A stretch of 64,000 nt of DNA, taken from assembly GCA_022749755.1 (NCBI GenBank), contig CM040444.1, forward strand, positions 9,900,274-9,964,273, written 5' to 3'. How positions within the stretch are numbered: the stretch's first letter is position 1; every line of letters starts with the position of its first letter. This DNA comes from Azadirachta indica (lineage: Eukaryota; Streptophyta; Magnoliopsida; Sapindales; Meliaceae). The position numbers and the translations under genes are program-made. The notes beneath the pieces were generated by a model, which saw only the letters and a list, made by a program, of their open reading frames with translations, made no database searches and was not told where the DNA came from. Below are positions 12,492 through 23,825 of the stretch, piece after piece.

Positions 12492-13802
12492 TCACGAATC
12501 TTCACCATCTACATTAAAAGGAGAAAGATCAGCCACATTAAAAGTTGCCTTTACAGTATACTCACCAAGAAGATCCAATTTGTAGGCACTATCATTGATT
12601 TTCTCAACAACTTGAAAGGGGCCATCTCCTCTTGGATGAAGCTTTGACTTCCTTTGAGTTGGAAACCTTTCCTTTCGCATATATACCCAAACCCAATCAC
12701 CAGGCTTGAATACAATACACCTTCATCCTTTGTTTACTTGGCTTGTAATTTGTTGATTCTTATTTTCAATGTTCTTGCGTACATCTGCATGTAGTTTTCT
12801 AACCAATTCTACCTTCGTTTTCCCATCTAAGCTAGTTCTTTCATCGCAAGGTAAAGGAACTAAATCCAAAGGGGTTAGTGGGTTAAAGTCATAAACAATT
12901 TCAAAAGGTAAAAAGCCAGTAGTAGAATGCACAACTCTATTATATGCGAATTCAACCAATGGAATACACTCTTCCTAATTCTTCAAATTCTTTTGGACAA
13001 TAGCACGCAACAAAGTTCCTAAAGTCCTATTCATAGCTTCTGTTTGACTATCAATTTGTAGGTGAAAAGTACTAGAAAATAACAATTTAGTACCCAATTT
13101 ACTCAATAAAACTTTCCAAAAAATGACTTAAAAACTTCACATATCTGTCAATAACAATAGTTTTTGGAATGCCATGCAAACGCACTACTTCCCTAAAGAA
13201 CAAATTTGCAATGTTAATGGCATCATCAGTTTTATTACAAGGTATAAAATGTGACATGTTGGAAAACCTATCAACCACTACAAAAATATAATTTTTTCAC
13301 TTTTCAATTTAGGTAAACCTAAAACAAAATCCATGATATTAGTTCAAGGCTTACTACAAATAGGTAAAGGAGTATACAAACCTTGATTCAAAACTTTAGA
13401 TTTAGCTTGTTTGCACACAACACATTTATCACAAACTCTTTGCACATCCTTTTTCATTTTAGGCCAATAGAAGTGTTCATCTAAAGTATCTAAAGTTTTT
13501 GTAATACCAAAATATCCCATTAAACCACCCCCATGAGACTTTTTTACAAGCAATTCTCTCAAAGAACAAATAGGTATGCACAATTTATTTTCCTTAAACA
13601 AAAACCCATCCATTCTATAGAACTTACCATATGCAACTTTCTCACATGCTTTGAAAATGCTAGAAAAGTCAATATCATCGTCATAAAGAGTTTTAATATG
13701 TTCAAATCCAAGCATTCTTGCATCCAAAGCATTAAGTAAAATATACCTCTTTGAAAGTGCATCGGTCACAATATTGTCTTTACCTTGCTTGTATTTAATC
13801 AC
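12492..13802 (-). pseudogene. Ty3 integrase (zinc finger, core, C-terminal tail)
   Basis: The open segment 13802-13344 carries the end of the RNase H-integrase linker (KYKQGKDNIVTDALSKR). It then has the integrase HHCC zinc finger: SHGGGLMGYFGITKTLD with DEHFYWPKMKKDVQRVCDKC and CKQAKSKV. The catalytic core around 13340-12960 is broken by frameshifts. The segment 12959-12723 (FAYNRVVHSTTGFLPFEIVY) and the 62-codon segment 12680-12492 (KLHPRGDGPFQVVEKINDSA, ending FNVADLSPFNVDG) give the tail. Homologous to 1357-2480 on the plus strand. Confidence 0.85.
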
Positions 13803-15517
13803 ATAAGGAAAAGTCTCAATAAATTCGACTCATTTGGCATGTCTTTTGTTCAACTTACCTTGCCCTTTTATGAACTTCAAAGATTGATGATCATTATAAA
13901 TAACAAAAGGCCATAAGTAATGCTACCAATTTTCCAAAGCTCTAACCAAAGCATAAAGCTCTTTATCATAAGTAAGATAATTCAATCAGTCGCCATGGAG
14001 CTTTTCACTAAAGTAGGTGATTTGCCTCTTTTCCTGCATAAGGATAGCCCCAATGCCTAATCCTGATGCATCACATTCAAGTTCAAAAGTATTAGCGAAG
14101 TTAGGCAAAGCAAGAATGAGTGCCTTACAAAGCTTATCTTTCAAAAAAGTAGATGCATGCTCTTGTTCTTTGTTCCACTTAAAAGTACAATTCATTTTAA
14201 TTACCTTTGTAAGGGGTGCCACAATGGTGCTAAAATATTTTACAAACCGTCTATAAAAACTAGCCAATCCATGAAAACTTCTTACCTCACTTACTGATTT
14301 AGGAGTAGGCCAATTTTTTATCGCACTTACCTTTTCTTCATCAACTTCAACACCTTGAGCACTTATCACGAAACTTAAAAACACAATTCGATTTAAACAA
14401 AAAGAACACTTTTTAAGGTTAACATATAACTTTTCTTTTCTCAAAATATCAAGTACAACCCTTAAATGTTCTACATGTTCATTTGAATTTTGGAATACAC
14501 AAAAATATCATCAAATTAAACAACAACAGATTTTCCAATTAAATCTTTCAAAACATGGTTCATAAGCCTCATGAAAGTATTAAGTGTATTAGTTAAGCCA
14601 AAAAGCATAACTAACCATTCATACAAGCCATATTGTGTTTTGAATGCATTTTTCCACTCATTGCCTTCTTTCATGCGAATTTGATGATATCCACTTTTCA
14701 AATCAATTTTGCTAAAGATAATAGAACCATGCAATTCATCAAGCATATCATCTAGCCTAGAAATAGGATGGCGATACTTTACCGTAATGTTATTAATTGC
14801 ACGCCAATCAACACACATACGCCAAGAGCCATCTTTCTTAAGTACCAGTAGAACAGGAACAGCATATGGACTCATACTTCCTCTAACATATCCCTTGATT
14901 AACAACTCCTCAACTTGCCTTTGAAGCTCCTTTGTCTCCTTGGGATTACTCTTGTAGGTTGGTTTATTTGGAATTGAAGTTCTAGGAATAAAATCGATCT
15001 GATGCTCGATACCCCTAATAGGTGGTAATCCATTGGGTATCTTCTTAATAAAAACATCTGCATAAGCCTGTAAAAAAGAAACAAATGCATTAGGCAAAGA
15101 AGTATTATGGTCATTAGTGTTTAAGTAAAGTTCCTTATACATAAATACAAATATACTTTTATTTGAAAGCCAAGCCTCTTTAATATCACTCCATTTTGCA
15201 TAAAAGCTCACTTGTTTCTTTTTACACTCAATTGTTTCCTTTTCCTCCACTCTTTTTCCCTTATTTGAATTCTGCCCCTCTCCATTCGAACTAACTTTTT
15301 TTTCTTTCTCATTATTTTTGCCACTCTTTTCTTTTGAAAACGCACTCTTTTTTGTTACACCTTCACTCACTCTTTTCTCCTCATTCTTGTTTTCTCTCTG
15401 ACTTTGCATTCTTCTAAGCTCACTTTCATAAACTTCTTTAGGTAGAAGTGGTACAAGAGTAATTTTCTTCCCATCCTTCTTAAAAGTGTAATGATTTGTG
15501 AAACCATTATGCAACAC
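13803..15517 (-). pseudogene. Ty3 reverse transcriptase and RNase H
   Basis: A 333-codon open segment (15517-14516) starts with a Lys/Glu-rich linker and continues into the reverse transcriptase. Visible blocks are KGYVRGSMSPYAVPVLLV, KKDGSWRMCVDWRAINNITV, DLKSGYHQIR and YGLYEWLVMLFGLTN. The catalytic box reads VVV-stop-FDDIFVYS: the tyrosine codon before FDD has become TAA. The segment 14444-13986 follows with the thumb (VRSFHGLASFYRRFVK) and the RNase H start (FELECDASGLGIGAILMQEK). Further RNase H sequence continues to 13803 with frame breaks. Confidence 0.9.
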
Positions 15518-15529
15518 TCTTCTATCAAA

Positions 15530-15825
15530 TTATAAAGGGCATCCTAACAACAGATTACCAACATACATGGGCACTACATCAAACAACAACTCATCTCTAT
15601 ACTTGCCTATTTTGAAGACAACAAGAACTTGCTTTGTCATCCTAACTTCCCCACAATCATTGAGCCACTTCAACTTGTAAGGATGTGGATGTTTTAAAGT
15701 AGGTAACCCTAACTTTTCTACAAGAGTAGTACTAGCAATATTAGTTACACTGCCACCATCAATTATCACATCACAAACCCTATCTTTACAAGATACCTAG
15801 TATGGAAGAGATTCTCTTTTGATCA
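15530..15825 (-). pseudogene. Ty3 aspartic protease
   Basis: Residues VIIDGGSVTNIASTTLVEKL give the protease active-site loop in the DGGS form common in this lineage. It continues to LFDVVPMYVGNLLLGCPL. Its 5' side is cut by the solo LTR at 15826-16597, with gag resuming beyond it at 16603. Confidence 0.8.
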
Positions 15826-16597
15826 TGCACGGGATATCCAAACATCAAGAGCAGAACTTAAGTGCCAATAAGTTCAAAATTATTACCCTAATTTACTAAG
15901 TTGTGAAGACACTTTCAGAGGAGTAATTTCAAAATTTAAATTGTATTTACTGAAGTAATATTTCAGAAAGAGGTTGGTACCATTCGAAAGTCAAAGAAGT
16001 AAACTTTCTATAAGATCTTACAGTTTAACATTTGGAGTTCTCTAGAGAAAGTTATGACAACTTCTTCGCAACATATTCATTTTCAAAGCAGAATCTGAAT
16101 ACACGAATTTTAAAGATTTTTTTGCTTAAATTCAATGTGTTTTGTATAATTTCTAAATAATAGAAGGATTTGCTGAGTTGTAATTCAAAGTCTTAGCTGT
16201 TTTGATTTATTTTCAAAGAATTTTAAATATTTGTATTCATTTGTCAAAATTAGGTAATGGTTGTTGGCCTAACCATTGAAATTTCTAATAGTTGTTGGCC
16301 TAACCTTTGACATTTCTTTCCTTGTAAGAGTTTATATAATGACTTCAAGTATGTAGTATTGAAATGAAGTAGTTTTGAAGTTGAGTTTATTAAAATTTTT
16401 GTATTTTATACTCTGTATCTTTTGGAGAATCTTCCACAAAGTGGTGAGTGTTCCCTTTGAAATTTTACAACCTGTAATAACAATTTTAGGGTGGTGTTTA
16501 TGTATCCCTTTGTTGTTAATATTTGGAAAAAAGTTTAGTAACATATTTTTCCTTAGTAAACGTTAAATTTCCCACAAATCTTCATTTTCTAGTATCA
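15826..16597 (+). mobile_element. Solo LTR (TGACATGAGAG family), copy B
   Basis: A 772-bp LTR starting TGCACGGGATATCC and ending TTTTCTAGTATCA. It is similar along its length to copies at 9831-10605 and 17419-18190. The flanks are GATCA (15821-15825) and AATCA (16598-16602), a 5-bp target-site duplication with one change. It is inserted between the protease and gag parts of the minus-strand Ty3 element. A TATA-like TTTATATAATG lies near 16330. The short open frame inside it is not a gene. Confidence 0.85.
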
Positions 16598-16602
16598 AAT
16601 CA

Positions 16603-17413
16603 CATTCTTTTTATCAAACTTGCATATTCAACACTCTTCTTGATACAAGACCCTTACCACTTTCAGCCATAATAAATTGCTCATCCCCTTCTTCATCACT
16701 TGCATGTTCAAGAGGTGGCATCGTCTCGTGTTCATTCTCCTCTTCACTAGCCAAATAGTACTCTCCCTCAAGCATGAATATGGTTCTTTGATTTAGATAA
16801 TCTCACTTGTAACCTTGACACTTAAAACATTTAATATTTCTTGTGTTTATAGTAAAATTAAGCTTACCCTTGTTTTTGCTTGAGTTGAATATTTTGGAAG
16901 ACTCATTGGATTCGATTTTAGGCTTGGATGATGAAGCCTTATCATCTTTCCTCTAATTTGATTTGAATGAAGAAGTATAAGAGGAAAACCGACTTGTACT
17001 ACCTCTCTTTTTCAATTACTTCTCAACCTTCAAAGCAAGGTAAAGCAAGTCTTCTTGCTCCATATATGGCTGCAATTCAACCACATTAGAAATCTCCTTG
17101 CTCAAACCATTGAGGAATCTTGCCATTGTAGCTTCATTATCTTCCTCTACATTTGCTCTTATCATAGCTACCTCCATTTCCTTGTAGTATTCCTCAACAC
17201 TCTTAGACCCTTGAGTGAGATTTTGAAGTCAATTGTACAATTCTCTATAGTAGTAGCTTGGTACAAATCTCTTGCGCATGATAGATTTCATATCTCTCCA
17301 CTCTTCAATGGGTCTTTCCCTATTTCTCCTTCTCTTTTGCGTAGTATCATCCCACCAAGTAATAGTATAAGCTTCGAAAAAGCCATGTAAGCTTCAACTT
17401 CTTGGATTCAGTG
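16603..17413 (-). pseudogene. Ty3 gag, C-terminal half with decayed zinc knuckle
   Basis: The minus-strand translation gives [20 protein letters not shown] and [19 protein letters not shown], typical of retrotransposon gag. A Ser/Lys-rich linker follows, then IKCFKCQGYK, the first half of a CCHC knuckle whose distal His/Cys positions are lost to mutation and a stop. An acidic stretch (LASEEENEHETMPPLEHASD) leads toward the protease. The N-terminal half lies beyond the solo LTR at 17419-18190. Confidence 0.75.
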
Positions 17414-17418
17414 TAGTT

Positions 17419-18190
17419 TGACATGAGAGTGTTAGACCATCAAGAGCAGAACTTAAGTACCAATAAGTTCAAGAAGATTACCCTAATTTACTAAGTTATG
17501 AAGACATTGCTACAAGGGTAATTTCAAATTTTAAACTGTATTCACTGAAGTAATATTTCATAAAGAAGTTGGTGCCACTAGAAAGTTGAAGAAGTAAATT
17601 TTCTATAGAATTTTACGGTTTAGCATTTGAAGTTTTATAGGGAAAGTTATGATAACTTCTTCACAACATGTTCATTTTCAAGGCAAAATCTGGATGCACG
17701 AATTTTAAAAATTTTTAGCTTAATTTCAATGTGTTTTGTTTAATTTCTAGATGATAGAAATATTTGGTGAGTTGTAATTCAAAATCTTAACTGTTTCGGT
17801 TTATTTACAAAGAATTTTAAATGTTTGTATTCATTTGTCAAAGTTAGGTAATGGTCGTTGGCCTAACCACTAAAATTTTTAGGGGTTGTTGGCCTAACCT
17901 TTGACATTTCTTTTCTTGTAAAAGCCTATATAAAGGCTTCAAGCATGTAGTATTAAAATCAAGTTGTTTTGAGTTGAGTTTAATAAAATTCTTGTGTTTT
18001 ATACTCTGCATCTCTTGGAGAATTTTCCATAGAGTGGTGAATGTCTTCTTTGAAACTCTACAACCTTTAATAACAATTTTAGAGTGGTGTTTCTGTATCC
18101 CTTTATTGTTAATATTAGGAATAAAGCTTAGTAACTTATTTTTCCTTAGCAAACATTAATTTTCACACAAACCTCCATTTTCCGGTATCA
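17419..18190 (+). mobile_element. Solo LTR (TGACATGAGAG family), copy C
   Basis: A 772-bp LTR from TGACATGAGAGTGTTAGACC to TTTTCCGGTATCA. The flanks are TAGTT (17414-17418) and TAGTC (18191-18195), a near-perfect 5-bp duplication. It splits gag of the minus-strand Ty3 element. Internal marks are GTTGTTGGCCTAACC blocks and CCTATATAAAGGCTTC near 17925, a good TATA box. Confidence 0.9.
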
Positions 18191-18195
18191 TAGTC

Positions 18196-18588
18196 ATTGC
18201 AATCAAACATTAATTCAATCTTCGTTTACCAATTGAAGTATACCTCGGGATCCATTCTTCCATAAAATGATGAAATTTTTAGTTTAACCCTACTATTGTT
18301 ATTATTGTTGTTGTTTCTTGCTCTCGGTCTGACCTCATCTTCCTCTCTATTGTCATCAAGCGATTCACTATCATTCAAGCCATCATCTAATTGAGCTGTT
18401 CTTGGAACTCGCCTAGCTTGCATGGTTGGGTTAGGAGCATTAGGTGGCTGCCCCCTTGTGGCTGAAACCTCCAACCTCTCCATTCTATCAACCAACTCTC
18501 CATATTTTCTATTCATGGCTTGCAACAACTCGATTAAGGCTTGGAATCGATCTATCTCACCTTGTGGATTTCTTGCTTGTCCACTCAT
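18196..18588 (-). pseudogene. Ty3 gag, N-terminal part
   Basis: The frame starts MSGQARNPQGEIDRFQALIE, a predicted helical start with a leucine-rich segment. It runs through RARNNNNNNNSRVKLKISSF, where the Asn run comes from an imperfect AAC/AAT repeat. It ends at YGRMDPEVYFNW, where the solo LTR interrupts it. This start is taken because it is the first ATG after the presumed leader. Confidence 0.75.
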
Positions 18589-18735
18589 TATGTATGAAAC
18601 TGCAAGACAAGGTTAGTAAAGCAAAAGAATAATTTCCTCACTTCACTTCCTCTCGTGTTTCACTCAAGTAATATTATCACTCAAGTTCGCTCGTGTTTCA
18701 CACTTAATTTATCTCTAGATAAATTAACCTTGTCT

Positions 18736-19003
18736 TGAGAATTCGAATTCCATAGAAGCTTTAATCTTCAAGTTTTGCCTTCTTGTACTTGTATCAATGT
18801 TACCAAGCTCTGATTATTGTCTTAAACTCCAAGCTTGATATTTGACTCTTTCTTACACTCCTGAATTGTTGCAAGATCATCCCAGAAGCCTTGAATCATC
18901 CCATTTAATGCATCCTTGAATTTCTTCATTCTTGCTCTTGTAACAGGACTGCTAGGTAACTGAATTGCATCATTGCTCTTGTGTGCATCCTTATTTGCAT
19001 CAT
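18736..19003 (-). repeat. 5' LTR of the 12-19 kb Ty3 element
   Basis: Direct repeat of 12207-12465 in the same orientation, lying just upstream of gag. Between it and gag, CAAGACAAGGTTA (18602) and its reverse complement (18724-18736) form an inverted pair. I could not find a standard primer binding site, so the LTR end is approximate. Confidence 0.55.
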
Positions 19004-19140
19004 GCTAGGAGATGACTTGCTTGTGCATGACATGCTTCGAGGTGACTTCCACATGTATGACATATTAGAAGGTGACTTGCATGTGCATGGCATGCTAGAA
19101 GATGACTTGCTTGTGCATGGCATGTTACAAGACAATTTGC
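18999..19140 (+). repeat. 30-bp tandem repeat, about four to five copies
   Basis: The unit is close to GCTAGAAGATGACTTGCTTGTGCATG plus four bases, repeated with 10-20% divergence. Because 30 is a multiple of three, both strands show open frames with 10-residue periods (for example HGMLEDDLLV). These are by-products of the repeat and are not called as genes. Confidence 0.85.
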
Positions 19141-19149
19141 GCTTCTTTA

Positions 19150-19320
19150 AAAAGGGTATCCTAGGACAAAGTGAGATGTCCTAGGAAAAGGTTAGCTTCT
19201 TTTCCCTTTAGGGATATCCTTGGACAAAATAAGGTGTCTTAGGACAATATTGACCACTTGTCTTTAATTACGTCCTAAGGCAAAATAAGAGGTCATAGGA
19301 CAAGTTTCTCCCTCTTAAGA
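19150..19320. repeat. Three imperfect palindromic units (CCTAGGACA ... TGTCCTAGG)
   Basis: Near 19160-19186 the sequence TCCTAGGACA is followed 8 bp later by TGTCCTAGGA, a perfect 10-bp inverted repeat. Two decayed versions follow near 19207-19240 and 19265-19302, spaced about 55 bp apart. Function is unknown; it could be part of an LTR or a hairpin-rich minisatellite. Confidence 0.7.
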
Positions 19321-20654
19321 TGATGACAAGCTCATACTCCAAAATTATCCCCATTGTTCATTGGATTTTATAATCTCCACAACGCAAACTATAGTTATTA
19401 ATAATAAAATAGAAATAAAAATGATAAAATTATAAAAAATAGTATTATTCTTATAAAATTAAGTATCATAGTTCTTATTTTTAAAAAATATCATTTAAAA
19501 AGTGATAATAAATAGCCGTCTGTTGCCTAAAACAATAAGTAATACTTTAGATACATACTCAGTTTTTTAAAACTCAAATCCCTCAATATAAACTCAACTT
19601 TCTAACGCATAGTTGCTGGTCAATAATTATTTTTGTTAAAGCTGCTTTAATTAGCTAAATCCATTGATTTATATTACAACAATATTGATGTTGACAAATA
19701 TGCTTGTTATAGAATTAGAGTATATTGAGAAAAGCTCAAGTTAAAAGATAAATATTCTAGATATTATTTTAAAGAAATAAATTTGTATCCTTTCAATTAT
19801 TGTATTTGTATATAAGAAATAATGTATATTATGTAAAAAGTTTATATGGATTTAGCATAATTACAAGTATCCTTTATTTCCTTGCACAATGGATATATTT
19901 AATTAATTTTCATAAGAAAATATATTAGGAAGGAGAAGGATCGATAACTTCATCTTTTTCTACACATGTTTACATCATTTGTAAATCATTGGATCTATAT
20001 ACTTTCAACAGTTGAGATTGAATTGGATACATATGATTAATGTATAATTAATACACTATAATTAATGTATATATGTTAAATTCAATATCAATCATTGTAA
20101 GTGTATAAATACGATGATTTACAAATAAGTGTAAATAAATATATAAAAAAATGAGACTGTCAATATGATCTTTATTAAAAATTCATACAATTTTTTTTAA
20201 TCTTATAGACCGTATACTATTCTTCTAAAAATGAGCTTAAATCTTTTTCTCATCTAATTTTTTCTAATCTTTTAATAAGATTAATTATGGCACATGATTT
20301 TAAAATTATTTTAAGACATAATTTTTCTTATATGACACCCAAACATATTGTATTTTTATCTTTTAAAATTGATAATAATTTCTCAAACTCCAAAATGTAA
20401 GTTGTTTGGAAATGATGGTTTTCAGATACAGCATAGTTATGTTACAGTTTATTTTTTAGGGAAAGAAAAAAATATTATTATTTACTTTTTATTATTTTTC
20501 ACCTTTGTTTAAGTGTTTATTTTGTGCACAAATCAAATTATTTAAAAAGTAAAAAGAGAGACAAACCAACTGCAAGGATGAGAAGAAAAAAACAATTTTA
20601 AGGATTTCAATATATCCTTGGATCTCTATGCTCTCTTATAGATAATATAATATG
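19321..20654. other. AT-rich spacer, no gene seen
   Basis: No coding sequence is recognised. Apart from the MITE at 19965-20150 it is simple AT-rich DNA. Confidence 0.6.
19965..20150. mobile_element. Small inverted-repeat element (MITE-like)
   Basis: The left arm (TTTACATCATTTGTAAATCA...) and the reverse complement of the right arm (TTTACACTTATTTGTAAATC...) match with roughly three-quarters identity over about 58 bp. The middle is palindromic around AATTAATGTATAATTAATAC. A second copy lies at 50690-50722 plus 52485-52640, split by a solo LTR, which supports this being a mobile repeat. Confidence 0.6.
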
Positions 20655-21070
20655 TTGAACCGTTTTTCTAACGTTCAAATTGGGTTAATTTTTAACCGTA
20701 TGTTAACTTGGTAAAATAGCTAATTGGACCCATATTAAAGAATAAAGGCCCAAAAAATAAAGGATAATGGTCCAAATTCATAAAATTTCAATCAATATTT
20801 CTTATTAAGGTCATACCTAATAAAGAATCTTTTTAAAGAAGTCATATTTAGTTTGAATTAGAGGCAAGTCAAAATAATAAATTATCTTCAATTAGAATTC
20901 CACTACATCTAGGATTATTTTAAATCAAGATCTCACTTAGACTAATTTTTAAAATAACCTAACGAATTAACAAGTATTTAAGGAAAAGAAAGAAGAAAAG
21001 AAAGGGATCTTTTTCCGTATACAAACAAATTCACTGGTTGATATAAGATGACGAAATCTGATATCAATAG

Positions 21071-21086
21071 TTGGTGCCATCTGTGG
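21071..21086 (+). other. Primer binding site of the 20.7-23.8 kb element
   Basis: TTGGTGCCATCTGTGG resembles the TTGGCGCCGTCTGTGG site of plant Ty3 elements. It follows the likely LTR end ATATCAATAG. Confidence 0.65.
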
Positions 21087-22809
21087 AAAAAAGATAAAAT
21101 GCCAATTTCTTATTATTTAAAGAGAAGATATTATGAGAAGAAAACTTCATGGTTAGAAGAAAACTTCAAGGTGTACCTATAAGGCATTTATTTATTTTTA
21201 TTCATATTAATTGCATACATGGTTTAATATTTTTGACTTTGATAATAAAATATTTGAATATGAATTTATTTTTATTGCATACATCCTTTAAAAGATTTGA
21301 TCCTGATGATAAAATATTTGAGTATGAATTTATTTTTATTTTTATTGATTGCATATATGGTTTAAAATATTTGATCTTGATAAGGGAGTGTATTTGACGC
21401 CTGCCAATGGTAGAGTATCTTACAATATTATGGGATTTTCCATTATATTAGAGCATGGTTAGATTCTCTCCAATTTGTAGGAAGATTTGCCTAGGTGTTT
21501 AAACATACGTAAATATTTGAAATGAAACATACTTTTCAAGATTGTGTCTAAGTGTTTAAGTGTGTGTAAATACGTGGGACTAGCATAATTTCACATCTAA
21601 ACTCCTAATAAATATATTACATATATCTAAATTTTAACATAATATTAGAAAAAGAGTAAAACAATTCAAAATTCTTTTTCATTCAGTTTAAATAAAAATA
21701 ATATTCCAAAAATAGTAATGAATACACAAACACCGTTCTTCAGAAAAAATCGAATAATAGAGGTTCTAAGACAAATATCAATTGAATCCAAATTTGAATG
21801 TCATTCGGGTACAAAATTAAATATTTTTTAAGTCTAAAATTAATTATCTCGAGTCTAAATATAATAGCATTATGGTCGATACTTAAATATTATTAGGGTT
21901 CGGGTTTAGAGGCGAATATCATTATAATCTAATTGTATGTTTTATATAATTTTATCTTTCGATTTTTTTTTCCTTTGAATACTTATATTTACGGTAAAAT
22001 TGTTTGAAATTTTAGTATTTGACCCTAGTGAATTATTAAAATAATTCTTATATGATTAAGACTTTTCAATTATCTATAATATAGCCCAAAAAAATATAAT
22101 TTATTTATATATTTATTTTAAGCATACCATATTCGTGTTCATTGAATTGAAGGTATTATGATTTTACGTCATTATGGTATGATTTTAAATTATGTTCATA
22201 ATTTTTTATTCTCTTTATAATTGTATAATTATCTTCATAGTTTAAAAAAATTTCATCAATTACTAGCATAAATAAAGAAGTAATAATAATAATAAAAAAG
22301 AGACCATAGTTAATTATTTCAAGTATCATTTAAAATAATTGTATATATAAGTTGAAATTGATCTCCTTTTATTAAAAAAATCTAGATTTTGAATAAATTA
22401 ATAAAAGATAATATTGCATTAACCAAATAAGTTTCAGTTACAATTTGACATATACTCTTCTCTAATCTTTTTTTACGTATCATGAATTGGTAAATATATT
22501 TAATTTATATAATATATAATATAAGTGCTTTGATTATATATGTCATTATTTACTTGTTTATGTTGAATATAAATGTCCTGAGTATATATAATATAATTTG
22601 ATATATATTTTCTTCTTTTTTTTTCTCTATATCATGACTTAGAAATGTTTAAATTGTACATATATTTATAATATAAAGTATTATGAGTACATATGACATC
22701 ATTTATTTATCTATATTTAATCAATTTACGGTATTATTATATAACCTTTCATCTACTCACCATTTCTAAAAGAAGAAGAATAAAATAGTCAACAATACAC
22801 CTCCGAGGT

Positions 22810-23400
22810 GCCAACTTCAATGCCTAAGATGGCCAAACATTGCAGTTTTGTGCTGCCAAAACTACAAAAGTTTAGAAGGATAAATACTTGTACCTCCACG
22901 GTACTGACATCTTGCTTAGAAGCGCCAAACATTATAGTTTCGTGCTGCCAAAACTACAAAAATCTAGAAGAACAAATACTCATACCTTTGCAGTACTCAC
23001 ATCTTGCCCAAAAAGGCCAAATATTATAGTTCTGCACTGCCAAAGCTACAAAAGCTCAAAAGGATAAATACTTATACCTCTGTGGTACCCTCATTCTTGC
23101 CTAAAAAGGCCAAACATTGCAACTCTACTACTAATATTATAAAGTCCAAATGGACAAAAATAAATGTGTCTATGTAGTACTGAATTCTTATGTTCATAAA
23201 CTTCAAAATCATGCACCTTTGCAATGTTAAAATGCAAAGCCTAGAAGGAAAAAAATAAATATAACTCTATGGTTTCGACATATAATACAAAAGGACCAAA
23301 ATAATATACTTATGTAGTACTCACATCAAAGCCTAAAAGAACCAAATTAAAAAATCTTGAGGAACAAAAGCTACATATTTTTGTAGCATTGATATCTTGA
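22810..23400 (+). repeat. 93-bp tandem repeat array, decaying to the right
   Basis: The marker GGCCAAACATT recurs at 22831, 22923, 23015 and 23108, giving periods of 92-93 bp. Each unit holds GTGCTGCCAAAACTACAAAA and CTCACATCTTGCC-like blocks. Weaker copies continue to about 23400. The 73-codon open frame at 22808-23029 is produced by the repeat. Confidence 0.85.
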
Positions 23401-23825
23401 CTAAGAGAAAAAATTATAACAAAGTGCCTAGTACTTGGATAAGAGAAATGCATAACAACATACTAAAATAAAAACAACATAAAATAACACCAAATCAAAA
23501 GTAAAATCAATCATCATTAAAAGTACCCAAATGGAAACATAACCAATAGAAGCACCAAAATGGGTAATACCAATTGAAAAGGAAGATAGAGAGACAAAAA
23601 TTTGAAAGACAAAAGAGTTTAGTATGTAAATTAATATGAATAAAAAAGAGTAAGGGATCTTAGAGACTTCGGAAAAAAGTACTGGGTTTTTGAGCTTTTC
23701 ATTAGTTTCAAATAATAACTATATTACTTTCAAAACTCTAGGGACTTCTATTGGACCACTTTTCCAATATTCAAATTGAGTCGATTTTTATCTATATGTT
23801 AACCTAATATTAAAGAATAAAAAGT

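Larger units (their letters stand above)
12207..19003 (-). mobile_element. Ty3-gypsy retrotransposon with short LTRs, split by two solo LTRs
   Basis: On the minus strand the order is LTR (about 19003-18736), gag, protease, reverse transcriptase, RNase H, integrase, purine tract (GAGGAGCGAGGGAA just before the 3' LTR), LTR (about 12465-12207). The two LTR segments are direct repeats of about 260 bp, beginning TGATGCAAATAAGGATGCAC and sharing the end GGAATTCRAATTCTCAA. Insertions at 15826-16597 and 17419-18190 interrupt it. Stops occur in several domains, so it is dead. The clade was not determined; the short LTRs would suit a Reina-like element. Confidence 0.8.
20655..23825 (+). mobile_element. 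Decayed non-coding LTR retrotransposon
   Basis: A primer binding site-like TTGGTGCCATCTGTGG lies at 21071-21086, preceded by a likely 5' LTR (about 20655-21070, starting TGTTGAACCG). A partial repeat of the LTR start occurs at about 23742-23825 (TTCAAATTGAGTCGATTTTTATC against TTCAAATTGGGTTAATTTTTAACC). Both stretches share TATGTTAAC and ATATTAAAGAATAAA. The internal region has no recognisable gag or pol and contains a 93-bp tandem repeat. A large non-autonomous element is the simplest reading. Confidence 0.45.

Noticed and set aside
18926..19184. Overlapping repeat-protein frames on both strands
   Set aside because: They arise from a 30-bp tandem repeat, whose length keeps all frames open; no start context or domain supports them.
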